From Pseudomonadota bacterium (GTDB taxonomy: Bacteria; Myxococcota_A; Polyangia; GCA-2747355), in contig JADJDT010000005.1 in NCBI GenBank assembly GCA_016702545.1, forward strand, positions 310,001 through 374,000: 64,000 nucleotides of DNA, given 5' to 3'. The notes under the pieces were generated by a model that saw only the letters and a list, made by a program, of their open reading frames with translations, was not told the DNA's origin and made no database searches. Shown here piece by piece: positions 9,277 to 18,250 of the stretch. The position numbers and the translations under genes were made by a program. Every line of letters begins with the position of its first letter. Within the stretch, counting starts at the first letter, position 1.

Positions 9277-11259
9277 TCAAACCTTCAGGTCCCGCACGTC
9301 GATGTGCGGCAGGCTGACCGAGCTGATCTCGCCCTGCAGAGCGGTATCGCGCGCCTCTTCGGCGCGCAGCGCGGCCTGCAAATACGATTTGGCCAGCTCG
9401 GCCTCGTCGAGGAAGCCGATCACCGTCCGCGCGCGGTCGACCACCGGGATCTCGCGCAGGCCGTTGGCCAGCAGCCGCTCGGTGGCGCGCCGCAGGTCGT
9501 CGTCCTCGTGCACGTAGACGGGCGGCTGCATGATGTCGGCGGCCACGGCCCAGGGCGCGTCGTCGGGCTCGCCCGCCAGCACGCGCAGCGCATCGAGGCT
9601 GATCAGCCCGACCATGCGCTGCGCGTCATCGACCACGGGGAAGACGTCCTGCCAGCTCGACTCGCCCACGCGCCGCAGCATCTCGCCGGCCCGCGTCCGC
9701 GGCTCGAAGCTGACGAAGGGCCGTCCACGCGTCATCAGCTCCTTGACCTGGCTCCCGTGCAGCACCTCGAGCAACAGCGCGTCACGGTGGACCGGCGAGT
9801 CAGACTGGGTCGGCACCTGAGCCTCGTACAGGGCCGAGCGGCGCAGCGCGATGAAGGCGATGCCCTGCGCCAGCATCAGCGGCACCAGCAGGTCGTAGTT
9901 GCCGGCCAGCTCGCAGACCAGCACCAGCGCGCTGAGCGGGACGTGGGCGATGCCGCCGTAGCACACGCCCATGCCGACCAGCGCAAAGGCCCCCGGGTCG
10001 AGGCGCGGATCGGCCAGCAACAGCCGCGCGGCGCGCCCCACGGCCCCACCGAAGAGCCCCCCGATGCCGAGCGCCGGCGCGAAGTCCCCTGCGCTGCCAC
10101 CGGAGCCGATGGTCAGCGCCGCGGCCACGAGCTTGAGCAGCGCGAGCCCGAGCAACAGCTCGACCGCGCCCCAGCCCGGCGGCAACCACGACGCACCCGT
10201 GATCGCGACCTGCACCGCGCCATAGCCCACGCCGAGCAGGCCTAGTCCCTGCCCTCCGCTCGTGCCGAGGTGGCGCCCGACAGCGACGATCAGCGGCGTG
10301 CAGAGGGCACCGAGCGCCACCCCACCGACCGCCGGGCGGGCCCACGCGGGCACCGGCAGCGCCGCGAACAGCCGCCGCGAGCGCTGCAGTGCTGCCACGA
10401 AGGCCGCGGCGAGCAGCGCCACGCCGAGCGCCAGCAGCCCATAGAGCGGCAGGTGCGCCAGCACGAGCGGGAAGCGCGCCGCATGGGCGAAGAGCGTCGA
10501 CTCGCCGAAGATCGAGATCACCACCGAGTAGCCCACGACACTGGAGAAGATCGCCGGCACCAGCGCCTCGGACTCGAAGCCATCGCGATACAAGATCTCG
10601 ACCGCCAGCAACGCCGCGCCGAGCGGCGTGCGAAAGACCGCCGCCACCCCGGCCGCCACGCCGGCCACCAGCAGCACGCGCCGCTCGCGCGCGCTGACGC
10701 GCAGCAAGCGACCGACGAGCGAGCCCAGCGCCGCGCCGATGTGCATCGTCGGCCCCTCGCGGCCCCCCGCGCCCCCCGTCCCGAGCGTGCAGAGGGAGGC
10801 CAGCAGCTTGACCGCGATCACCCGGCCGCGAATCATCCCGCCCTGGCGGTGAAAGGCATCGATCATCGCGTCGCCGCCACCACCGCGCGTCTCGGGCGCG
10901 AGCCGCGTCAGCAGCCCGCAGGCCAGCCCGCCGAGCGCCGGCAGCACCAGCAGCAGCCACGGGCGAAAGGTCTGCGGTGCCGTCGGGCTGGCCGCCAGCG
11001 CCTCGCCGTGGGCGCGCAGCGGGAGATAGCCGGCGAGATCCTCGAGCAGCAGCCGTTGTACGAGCTCGAGTCCGCCGAAGAACGCCGCGCCGACCAAGCC
11101 CGCCGCCAGCCCCACGAGGCCGGCGCGCAGCAGGGTCCGGCCGACGAAGCGCAGATCTAGCGGGGCCGCCCCGGACAGCAGGGACGGCAACAGGCGCCGC
11201 CGCCCGGCGGCCCACCAGCCGCGAGCGAGCGCGTAGAGATTCCCGATCGGGGGGACCAT
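9277..11259 (-). CDS. CLC-family chloride channel/transporter with tandem CBS domains
   Basis: A 660-residue membrane protein. Residues 40-480 carry the CLC core. GREGP with the gating Glu is in GTGGAGGREGPTMHIG, and the GxFxP filter loop is in SAGDFAPALGIGG. The usual first filter motif GSGIP is replaced by RGGGGD. Residues 510-640 form two CBS domains (KELMTRGRPFVSF and ADIMQPPVYVHEDDDLR) that in this family bind nucleotides and gate the pore. Length matches bacterial CLC-CBS proteins. It moves chloride or another anion across the inner membrane. The neighbouring MscS channel diverges from it, so both may serve osmotic or ionic balance. Confidence 0.9.
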   Translation of the reverse strand: MVPPIGNLYALARGWWAAGRRRLLPSLLSGAAPLDLRFVGRTLLRAGLVGLAAGLVGAAFFGGLELVQRLLLEDLAGYLPLRAHGEALAASPTAPQTFRPWLLLVLPALGGLACGLLTRLAPETRGGGGDAMIDAFHRQGGMIRGRVIAVKLLASLCTLGTGGAGGREGPTMHIGAALGSLVGRLLRVSARERRVLLVAGVAAGVAAVFRTPLGAALLAVEILYRDGFESEALVPAIFSSVVGYSVVISIFGESTLFAHAARFPLVLAHLPLYGLLALGVALLAAAFVAALQRSRRLFAALPVPAWARPAVGGVALGALCTPLIVAVGRHLGTSGGQGLGLLGVGYGAVQVAITGASWLPPGWGAVELLLGLALLKLVAAALTIGSGGSAGDFAPALGIGGLFGGAVGRAARLLLADPRLDPGAFALVGMGVCYGGIAHVPLSALVLVCELAGNYDLLVPLMLAQGIAFIALRRSALYEAQVPTQSDSPVHRDALLLEVLHGSQVKELMTRGRPFVSFEPRTRAGEMLRRVGESSWQDVFPVVDDAQRMVGLISLDALRVLAGEPDDAPWAVAADIMQPPVYVHEDDDLRRATERLLANGLREIPVVDRARTVIGFLDEAELAKSYLQAALRAEEARDTALQGEISSVSLPHIDVRDLKV

Positions 11260-11337
11260 CGTCGGCCGACGGTACTCGCTTCGAGGGCGCCGGCGCCAGT
11301 TGGCCGCTGGGCTCCGGCCGTGCTCATATGCGCTCCC

Positions 11338-12636
11338 ATGAAGCCGACGATCCCAGTGCGACCGTACGCAGTGCGAGCCGGCGGGTACGACCCTTCGTGC
11401 GGCGACCGCTCACACGACCGTTGCAGCGCTGGCGCCCCCGGCCGCCCGCGGCAGCGCGCCCGCGCCCGCGGCACCGCTGCGCTGTTGGCGGCGATCGCCG
11501 CGCTGGCGCCGGCCAGCGGGCTCGGCGCGGGAGCAACCGCGGAGCATCGCGCGCTGCTCCAGCGTTGGCCCGACACCTTGCAGCGGCGCCTGCCGGGCGG
11601 GCTCGTGCTCTGGCAATGGCTCGCGCTGCCCGGCCTCGTGCTGGCGGCCTGGGGCGCGGGCTGGCTGCTCAGCCGCCTCAGCCGGCGCCTGCTCTCGCGC
11701 CTCACGCGGCGCACCACCATGCAGTGGGACGACGCGATCGTCGCTCGACTCGGCGGGCCGCTGACCCTGGCCTGGACGCTGATCGTGCTTCACCTGGCGC
11801 TGCCCTGGCTGGAGCTGGCCCCACCGGCTCAGGGGCTCGCCCACCGCATCACCCGCGCCGGGCTCTTCGTCGACTTCTTCTGGGTGCTCGCGCGCGCGCT
11901 CGACGTGGCGGCGGAGGTGGTCGCGTCCTCGCGCTGGGCCCAGGAGCACCCCGCCTCGCGCTCACTGGTGCCGCTGGGCGCCCGCCTCGGCAAGCTGGCC
12001 GTCCTCAGCGTCGCCGTCGTGGCCCTCGTCTCGGCGGTGGGTTACCCGGTAGGCAGCTTGCTCGCAGGGCTCGGCATCGGCGGCTTGGCCGTGGCTCTCG
12101 CTGGCCAGAAGACGATCGAGAACCTCTTCGGCGCGTTCTCGATCGGCGCCGACCAGCCCTTTCGGCAGGGCGACGTGGTCCGCATCGACGACGTCGTTGG
12201 CACGGTCGAGGCGATCGGCTTGCGCTCGACGAGGATCCGCTCGCTCGACCGCACGCTGATCAGCATCCCCAACGGCAAGCTCGCCGAGATGCGGCTCGAG
12301 TCGTTCTCGGCGCGCGATCGCCTGCGCCTCGCTTGCACGCTCGGCCTCGTGCATGGCACCACCGCCGCGCAGCTTCGGCAGGTGCTCGCGGGCCTCGAGG
12401 CCGCGCTGTGCGAGCACCCCAAGCTCTGGCCGGAGGGGGTGGTCGTGCGCCTCAAGGAGCTGGGCGAGTCGGCGCTCTGCGTCGAGGTGATGGCCTACTT
12501 CGCGACGGTCGACTTCGCCGAGTTCCAGCTGATCCGCCAGGAGCTGCTGCTGCGCTTCCTCGAGATCGTGCAGGAGGCCGGCAGCGCGCTGGCCTTCCCG
12601 ACCCGCACCGTGCACCTGGTGCAGCCGCGCGCTTGA
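11338..12636 (+). CDS. MscS-family mechanosensitive ion channel
   Basis: A 432-residue protein. ATG at 11338 is taken; GTG 11320 is possible. The N-terminal 100 residues hold a signal-like segment and helices (LVLWQWLALPGLVLAAWGAG). The pore-lining helix and start of the beta domain are canonical: LLAGLGIGGLAVALAGQ, then ENLFGAFSIGADQPFRQGD and VEAIGLRSTRIRSLD with IPNGKLAEM. The C-terminal alpha/beta domain follows. In this family membrane tension opens the pore to release solutes after osmotic downshock. The gene stands alone, divergent from the CLC channel and convergent with the SDR gene 12 bases downstream. Confidence 0.9.
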   Translation: MKPTIPVRPYAVRAGGYDPSCGDRSHDRCSAGAPGRPRQRARARGTAALLAAIAALAPASGLGAGATAEHRALLQRWPDTLQRRLPGGLVLWQWLALPGLVLAAWGAGWLLSRLSRRLLSRLTRRTTMQWDDAIVARLGGPLTLAWTLIVLHLALPWLELAPPAQGLAHRITRAGLFVDFFWVLARALDVAAEVVASSRWAQEHPASRSLVPLGARLGKLAVLSVAVVALVSAVGYPVGSLLAGLGIGGLAVALAGQKTIENLFGAFSIGADQPFRQGDVVRIDDVVGTVEAIGLRSTRIRSLDRTLISIPNGKLAEMRLESFSARDRLRLACTLGLVHGTTAAQLRQVLAGLEAALCEHPKLWPEGVVVRLKELGESALCVEVMAYFATVDFAEFQLIRQELLLRFLEIVQEAGSALAFPTRTVHLVQPRA

Positions 12637-12648
12637 GCACGCCCGCGG

Positions 12649-13620
12649 CTAGGCTAGGCACGCGACCAGCGCCTCGGTGACCTCCCACAGGCGCCGCGCC
12701 AGCGCGTCATCGCGGCCATAGGGGCTCGGTAGTGCCTCGCGGCAATCCGCGAAGTAGCGGCCGTTGAGGCCCGCTAGCGCCGGATGCACGGCCACGTAGC
12801 ACTGCGTCGCCGCGCCCTGCGCCGCGCTCTTGAGCACCAGCGGCGCCGCCAGCGCCAGCACCCCGCGTAGCAGCGGGTTGAGGTGACGGACCAGGTTGGT
12901 GCGAATCACGCCCGGGTGGAGCGCATGGGCGCTGCGTCGGGGTCGCGCGCTCTGCGCCAGACGCTGCGCCAGCTCGCGCGCAAAAAGCAGGTTGGCCAGC
13001 TTGGACTGGCCATAGGCGACCCACGGACGGTAGTGGCGCGCGCCCGACAGGTCGTCGAACGCAATCCCGCCCCGCGGCGCCCCGTGGTGAGCACGACTGC
13101 TGACCATCACCACCCGCCCATCGTCGGCGAGCTGGTCGAGCAACCCGGTCACGAGCATGAAGTGACCGACGTGGTTGGTGAGGAACTGCAGCTCGAGCCC
13201 GTAGCGCTGTTCCGGCCGCGGCAACGCCATGATGCCCGCGTTGGCGATCAGCGCGTCGATCGGGCGTCCCAGCGCCCGCACGGCCGCGACGCAGGTGCGC
13301 ACCGCTGCCGGCTCGGCCAGCTCGCAGGCCAGCGCGGTGCCCACCAGGGTCGCCGGGCGCGATCCGCCACTGGCCTCGATCAGCGAGGCCGAGGCCTTGT
13401 CCTGCGTCCGCGCCAGCGCGATCACATGGGCCCCGCGGCCGATCAGCGCGCGCAGCGTCTCGAGCCCCAGACCGCTATTGCTGCCCGTCAGCAGCACCGT
13501 CTTGCCCTTCAGATCGAGCCCGGCCACGACCTCGGCGGCCGTCGAACGGGCGCCGAAGACGGCAGCGCTCGACCCCTGCGCGCCCGGCTCCGCTAGCGAC
13601 TGCGTCGGCGTCATGGTCAT
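12649..13620 (-). CDS. short-chain dehydrogenase/reductase (retinol-dehydrogenase-like)
   Basis: A 323-residue classical SDR. The NAD(P)-binding TGSNSGLG (about residue 45), NAGIMALPRP (about 128), catalytic Ser in MVSSRAHH, Tyr/Lys in YGQSK and the HPGVIRTNL loop are all present. The order and the C-terminal extension match the RDH/WWOX-like group that reduces or oxidises lipophilic alcohols and aldehydes; the substrate cannot be read from sequence. Its ATG overlaps the stop of the adenosine deaminase gene (ATGA), so both are translated from one mRNA. Confidence 0.88.
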   Translation of the reverse strand: MTMTPTQSLAEPGAQGSSAAVFGARSTAAEVVAGLDLKGKTVLLTGSNSGLGLETLRALIGRGAHVIALARTQDKASASLIEASGGSRPATLVGTALACELAEPAAVRTCVAAVRALGRPIDALIANAGIMALPRPEQRYGLELQFLTNHVGHFMLVTGLLDQLADDGRVVMVSSRAHHGAPRGGIAFDDLSGARHYRPWVAYGQSKLANLLFARELAQRLAQSARPRRSAHALHPGVIRTNLVRHLNPLLRGVLALAAPLVLKSAAQGAATQCYVAVHPALAGLNGRYFADCREALPSPYGRDDALARRLWEVTEALVACLA

Positions 13621-14858
13621 CCTGGTGCCGTCGGCACATGCCCCGGCCGCAGCTCGGGGTGCTCGCGCTCGAGCTGCTGGTAGTAGTCGATGATGCGGCG
13701 CACGTAGCGCCGCTTCTGCTGATAGCTGCCCGGGAAGAAGCTGCGCTTGAAGCCGTAGATCACGCAGCGCTTGAGCTCGTGCGGCTGCAGCGCGAGGTGG
13801 CGCATGGCGCGCTCGATCTCACGCGAGACCGTGGTGTTGGAGACGGTGCGGTTGTCGGTGCAGATCGTCGTCGAGAGCCGCGCCTCGGTCATCAGGCGAA
13901 AGGGATGGTGCGCCAGGTTGCGCAGCCGCGGGTTGGTCTGCATGTTCGAGGTCAGACAGATCTCGATCGTGATGCGCCGGTCGGCGATGTACTGCGCCAG
14001 GTCGCGCACGTACTGCTCACGGTCCTCGATCTCCGGGTCGCTGATCGTCGCGGTGTCCATCAGGAAGGTGCCATGGCCGAGCCGATCGGCGTGCAGATCG
14101 GTGATCGCCTGGAAGATGCTCTCCGGCCCGTAGGCCTCCCCGGCGTGCACCGTCTTCATCAGAAAGTACTTATGGGCGTAGTTGTAGGCCTCGATGTGAT
14201 CCTCGGCCGGATAGCCGACCTCGGGCCCCGCCAGGTCGAAGCCCGTGATCGGAATGCGGTACTCCTGGCGGATGCGCACCGCCGCCTGCGCCAGCTCGAG
14301 CGAGGCCAAGGCGAACACGCGACGCGGCTCGGAGAAGCCGTGCACGTTGAGCATGTTGTCGAAGTACTCGCTCTGTCCGCGCCCGAAGTAGCGCATCGCG
14401 CAGACGACGATCGCGTACTCGAAGGGCGGCTCCAGGCCATCGACCACGGCGCGCCGCGCGTTGAACTGCTCCTTGGCGTGCTTCAGGCCGCGGTTCACGG
14501 ACTTGAGCACGTTCTCCATGCTCAGGTGCGCGTGCACGTGCAGCTGCGGCGCGAAGCGGACCTCGACGTAGCGCACGCCCTCGGCCTGGTTGTCGAGCGC
14601 GAGCTCATAGGCCGCGCGCTCCAACGCCAGCTCGCTCTGCAGCACGGCTACGGTGTAGCCGAAGCCCTGGAGATACTCCTCCAGGCTCTGGTACTGATCC
14701 TTGAAGACGGTCTGACGCAGGCCCTCGACGCTGTCGGCCGGCAGCTCGATGCGGTATTCGCGGGCCAGCTCGAGCAGCGTCTCGATCCGCACCGAGCCAT
14801 CGAGATGGACGTGGAGGTCGGACTTGGGGAGCTTCTCGATCACCTCGCTTGGGATCAC
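13617..14858 (-). CDS. adenosine deaminase family protein
   Basis: A 413-residue metal-dependent deaminase. The GTG at 14858 has AGGAG 5 bases upstream; longer starts lack one. Zinc and catalytic motifs appear in order: HVHLDG (about residue 18), VHAGEAYGPE, LGHGTF and CTDNRTVS. The SNMQTNP stretch before the last Asp fits the family. It is longer than E. coli Add (333 residues) because of insertions, for example after the HVH motif, so the substrate could be adenosine or a modified adenine. It is the first gene of a coupled pair with the SDR gene. Confidence 0.88.
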   Translation of the reverse strand: MIPSEVIEKLPKSDLHVHLDGSVRIETLLELAREYRIELPADSVEGLRQTVFKDQYQSLEEYLQGFGYTVAVLQSELALERAAYELALDNQAEGVRYVEVRFAPQLHVHAHLSMENVLKSVNRGLKHAKEQFNARRAVVDGLEPPFEYAIVVCAMRYFGRGQSEYFDNMLNVHGFSEPRRVFALASLELAQAAVRIRQEYRIPITGFDLAGPEVGYPAEDHIEAYNYAHKYFLMKTVHAGEAYGPESIFQAITDLHADRLGHGTFLMDTATISDPEIEDREQYVRDLAQYIADRRITIEICLTSNMQTNPRLRNLAHHPFRLMTEARLSTTICTDNRTVSNTTVSREIERAMRHLALQPHELKRCVIYGFKRSFFPGSYQQKRRYVRRIIDYYQQLEREHPELRPGHVPTAPG

Positions 14859-15058
14859 GCTGGCTCCTGTGGCGCGGAGACGATCGCGCTGCGGCGTCGG
14901 GATCGTAGCCGCGCGCTGAGCGCTTGTCACGGTCGCCGCCGACACGTCGCCGCCGACCGCCGCGGCGCCGCGGACCGGGGTCCCGCCGGCGAACTGTCCC
15001 GCCGGCGAACTGGCGCCCCACGAGCGGATCGCCGATAATCGGCGGCACTGGGCTCAAG

Positions 15059-16873
15059 ATGGTTATCAGAGGAAAATCACCCCGAGCGACGGGCGGTGGC
15101 GACGGCGGCGCGCGTGGGCGGACGAGCGGCCGTCCCGGCGGCGGCCCGCTGAGCGCGGTACCGACGGTCATCGGCGAGCTCGAGGGCGCGGACGAACACG
15201 CCGGCGAGCTCGACGACGAGCTGCTCGACGAACAGGCGGAAGAGGGGGCGCTCGCCCCGCTCGAACGCCCCACGCCGGCCCCGGAAAACTCCAGCGACAC
15301 ATCGGACGGGCTCGACCCGGTGACGATGTACATGCGGCAGCTCAAGACCGTTCCGCTGCTGACGCGCGAGCAGGAGGTCGAGGCGGCGCAGCGGATCGAG
15401 GCCGCGCGGCGCGACCTGCTCGGTGCGGCGCTCGAGACCGCCGTGCTGGTCGACGAGCTGACCCAGCTCGCGCAGCGGCTGCGCAGCGGTGGGAGCCGCC
15501 GGCGAGCGCACGTGATGGACCTCGAGGCGATCGAGGAGCCGAGCGAGGAGACGGGTGAGCCCGCGGAGCACCGCGAGCGCCTGCTGCGCGTGATCGATGA
15601 GCTGCAGCCCTGCGACCGCCGCTACCACGACCTGCTGCTGGAGCACACGCGCCTGCCGCTCGATGCCAGCGCCCGCCGACAGGCGATCGAAGCCGAGCTA
15701 CTCGCCCTGCGCCAGCAGATGCTGGACCGCGTGATGACCGTGGAGCTGCCCGAGGCGGTGTGGATCAACGCCATGCGGCGGATCACGGCGCTGGTGCGCC
15801 GCATCCAGCTGGCGCGCGAGGACATCAAGCGCATCGAGGGCCGCGCGCAGTTGACGGTGGCTCAGCTGCGCCGGCTGCTGCGCGAACGCCGGCGCAACCC
15901 GGCCGCCTTCGGCCTGCACGCGATCGCCACCGCCGAGCTCCCGCTGCAGTCGCTGGCGACGCGCGAGTTCCTCGTCGGAGGCGAGGTGGCGGATACCGAG
16001 CTGCAGGTCTTCGCCCAGCGCCTGCGCAACGCCCAGCGGCGCATGCGAGCGGTGGAGAAGCGCGCGCGCCTCGATGGCGCACGGTTGATCACGGTGCAGC
16101 GCCAGATGGTCGAGGCGGAGCGCCGGGCCCAACGCGCCAAGGATGGCTTGGTGCTAGCCAACCAGCGCCTGGTGGTCCATGTGGCCAGTCGCTACGCCAA
16201 CCGCGGGCTGGCCTTCCTCGAGCTGATCCAGGAGGGCAACCTCGGGCTGATGCGCGCGGTCGAGAAGTTCGACTGGCGGCGTGGCTACAAGTTCTCGACC
16301 TACGGCACCTGGTGGATTCGCCATGCCATCTCGCGCGCCATCGCCAACCAGACGCGCACCATCCGGCTGCCGGTGCACATCCGCGACGCGATCCGCAAGC
16401 TGCTGCGCGAGAGCCAGCAGCTCGTGCTGGAGACCGGTCACGAGCCGACGATGGAGGAGCTGGCGCTGCGGCTGAACCTGGCCTTGCCGCGCGTGGTCGA
16501 GATCATGGAGGCGTCGCGCAAGACGCTGCGCTGGGAGCTGCCTGTCGGCGAGGAGGGCGAGTCGGAGCTGGGCACGCTGCTCTCCGACATCGATGCCCCG
16601 TCGCCCTTCGATGAGGTCAGCGACCGCACCGAGTGGAAGCAGCTGATCGCCGGGCTCGATCGCCTGCGCGATCGCGAGCGCGACGTCCTGACGCGGCGCT
16701 TCGGCCTCGGCGGCAAGGAGGCTCAGACGCTCGAGCAGGTCGGCCGCGACCTCGGCATCACGCGCGAGCGCGTGCGGCAGCTTCAAGTGCGCGCCCTGCG
16801 CCGGCTGCGCTCCGCGGTGCTCGGTCACGCCCCGGCGCTCGCCGACCTCGACCCGGGCCTCGACGAGCCCTGA
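15059..16873 (+). CDS. RNA polymerase sigma factor, sigma-70 (RpoD/SigA) family
   Basis: A 604-residue sigma factor. Region 1.2 is at about residue 85 (DPVTMYMRQLKTVPLL). A long, poorly conserved charged region of about 250 residues follows. Regions 2.1-2.4 lie at about 365-440 (LVLANQRLVVHVASRYANRG, EKFDWRRGYKFSTYGTWWIR), then region 3, and a 4.2 helix-turn-helix near the end (TLEQVGRDLGITRERVRQLQ). Residues that read the -10 element are of the primary/group 2 type. No region 1.1 is visible, so it may be a group 2 paralogue and not the main housekeeping sigma. The gene is monocistronic, followed by strong hairpins. Confidence 0.9.
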   Translation: MVIRGKSPRATGGGDGGARGRTSGRPGGGPLSAVPTVIGELEGADEHAGELDDELLDEQAEEGALAPLERPTPAPENSSDTSDGLDPVTMYMRQLKTVPLLTREQEVEAAQRIEAARRDLLGAALETAVLVDELTQLAQRLRSGGSRRRAHVMDLEAIEEPSEETGEPAEHRERLLRVIDELQPCDRRYHDLLLEHTRLPLDASARRQAIEAELLALRQQMLDRVMTVELPEAVWINAMRRITALVRRIQLAREDIKRIEGRAQLTVAQLRRLLRERRRNPAAFGLHAIATAELPLQSLATREFLVGGEVADTELQVFAQRLRNAQRRMRAVEKRARLDGARLITVQRQMVEAERRAQRAKDGLVLANQRLVVHVASRYANRGLAFLELIQEGNLGLMRAVEKFDWRRGYKFSTYGTWWIRHAISRAIANQTRTIRLPVHIRDAIRKLLRESQQLVLETGHEPTMEELALRLNLALPRVVEIMEASRKTLRWELPVGEEGESELGTLLSDIDAPSPFDEVSDRTEWKQLIAGLDRLRDRERDVLTRRFGLGGKEAQTLEQVGRDLGITRERVRQLQVRALRRLRSAVLGHAPALADLDPGLDEP

Positions 16874-16935
16874 GGCCCGCGCTAGGCCCAAAGCAAGCGC
16901 GTCTCGCGCTCGGTTTGGGCCTAGCGAGGGCCTCA
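16871..16935 (+). terminator. long stem-loop overlapping the sigma-factor stop codon
   Basis: TGAGGCCC (16871-16878) plus GCTAGGCCCAAA (16881-16892) pair with TTTGGGCCTAGC (16914-16925) plus GGGCCTCA (16928-16935): 20 base pairs with one 2-nt internal loop. The first arm contains the sigma-factor stop codon. There is no T-run, so termination is inferred only from position. Confidence 0.6.
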
Positions 16936-16956
16936 GGGGGCTTTCGCAAAGCCCCC
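16936..16956. terminator. perfect 9-bp hairpin with 3-base loop
   Basis: GGGGGCTTT, loop CGC, AAAGCCCCC. It directly abuts the previous stem-loop. Both strands can form it, so it could terminate the sigma gene and also the convergent hibernation-factor gene. Confidence 0.6.
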
Positions 16957-16958
16957 TC

Positions 16959-16983
16959 GTCGCGGGGAGTGAATCCCCGCGAC
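16959..16983. terminator. perfect 10-bp hairpin, third in the stack
   Basis: GTCGCGGGGA (16959-16968), loop GTGAA, TCCCCGCGAC (16974-16983). It is separated from the second hairpin by two bases. It lies between the convergent sigma-factor and hibernation-factor genes. Confidence 0.55.
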
Positions 16984-17066
16984 TTCACCCCATAACGCTC
17001 GCCCGGCGGTTCGTCTAGGCCGAGAATGAACGGCTTGCGCCAAAGCGCGCTTGTTTGGGCCCAGGC

Positions 17067-17420
17067 CTAGTCCGGTTGCGGCCGCGCCATGACCCGCTCG
17101 CGCCGCTGCTCGACGAAGTGGGTCAGCTCGCGCTGGGCGTGGTCGAAGGCGTCACCCACGGCGCGGGTCAGGTTGACGTGGCCATGGTGCTCGGACGGCT
17201 GCCGGCTGGCCACCACCTCGGCGCCAGGTAGCTCGACGGCCACGCGGACGTGATACTGGCGTCCCTTGAGGTGGTGGCGGTGTGGCACCTCGACCAGCAC
17301 CTGCACGCCCATGATCCTCTCCGAGAGGCGCGCGAGCTTCTCCACGCGACGCTCGATCAACCGCTCCACCCGCGGCATCGGCCGCGTCTGACGGAAGGTC
17401 ACCTGCACAGGAAGGTTCAT
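17067..17420 (-). CDS. hpf: ribosome hibernation promoting factor (HPF/RaiA family, short form)
   Basis: A 117-residue S30AE-domain protein. The ATG at 17420 follows a near-perfect AAAGGAGGTG. Features of the family are the opening beta strand VQVTFRQT, a helix with ERLIERRVEKLARL, then VEVPHRHHLKGRQYHVRVAVELPG, and a basic helix near the C-terminus (DAFDHAQRELTHF). The length is that of the short HPF/YfiA type without the C-terminal dimerising domain. Such proteins bind the 30S subunit in the mRNA/tRNA channel and shut down idle ribosomes. It converges with the sigma-factor gene. Confidence 0.85.
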   Translation of the reverse strand: MNLPVQVTFRQTRPMPRVERLIERRVEKLARLSERIMGVQVLVEVPHRHHLKGRQYHVRVAVELPGAEVVASRQPSEHHGHVNLTRAVGDAFDHAQRELTHFVEQRRERVMARPQPD

Positions 17421-18250
17421 CAACACGCACCTCCTTTGGCCCACTCGACGCCCCTGACGGTGTCGACAGCCCCGACGCTTGGGGCCCTGACGCTGTAAGA
17501 CTGCCAGGCTTCGGGCCGCCGCCTTGCTGGGAGGGAGCCAGCACCGGGGCTGGTCTGGGCTCGCGGCCCGAAGCCTCTACGACCGGGGGATCTCCACCTC
17601 TGCTGCATCGCGTCGCCGCCTCGCTGAATGTCGACTGACCCCCCTTCGCTCTGGTTGCCACCCACCCTCACGCGGCGCGCCACGCGCGGAACCCAGACAA
17701 TGACGTCCTTGCAACGTCGTCCCACGGAGATCCGCCCTAACCTCAAGACGCCGCCGCTGCTTCCTGCTGACGGACGGCGCCGGCAGTCGCAGCGGGGTAT
17801 AGCAAGCGCCGTTCCGCGGCCTGTCGGACCGCGGCGAGGAACGCGACCGATGCCCATCGGGCTGATTTCATGGGCCATCGCTCGGGCGGTGCGGCGCGGT
17901 CTCGCGGCCGGCAGCACCCTACACCGGCCAGGAGCCGCCCCTCCCCACCGACAGGCGTGTCGTTCTGCGCCCTGGTAGGGGCCGCACACCGCCGCACGCA
18001 GACCCCTGCAGGGGCACCCCTGAGGTCGCCAGCGCACTGAATACACGAGCCTTCGTGGGCCCGCAGGGCCAGGGGCCCGAGCGCCCGGGCGGTAAGAGGC
18101 CTGGGTGGCCAAACGACCCTGTCGATCGCGGCCCGGCTGAGTCGCCGGCGTCAAAGGGCCATGGTACCGTGGCGCGGCAGCCGCCCAACGAGGAGTGCGC
18201 ATGCCGATCGCGTGGTTCGCGGCGGGCCCTGGGGCCCATGGCACCCCTGG
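17421..18250. other. 830-base region without a convincing gene
   Basis: This lies between the divergent hibernation-factor and histidine-kinase genes. Open frames exist on both strands but are low-complexity Arg/Pro/Gly shadows with no family resemblance. A short imperfect palindrome GACGTCCTTGCAACGTC near 17703-17719 could be an operator. No clear promoter hexamers are visible. If a gene is here, it is broken beyond recognition. Confidence 0.45.

Noticed and set aside
16959..17066. considered as a small mobile element or IS end
   Set aside because: No transposase or target-site duplication nearby; hairpins alone are better explained as terminators or REP-like units.
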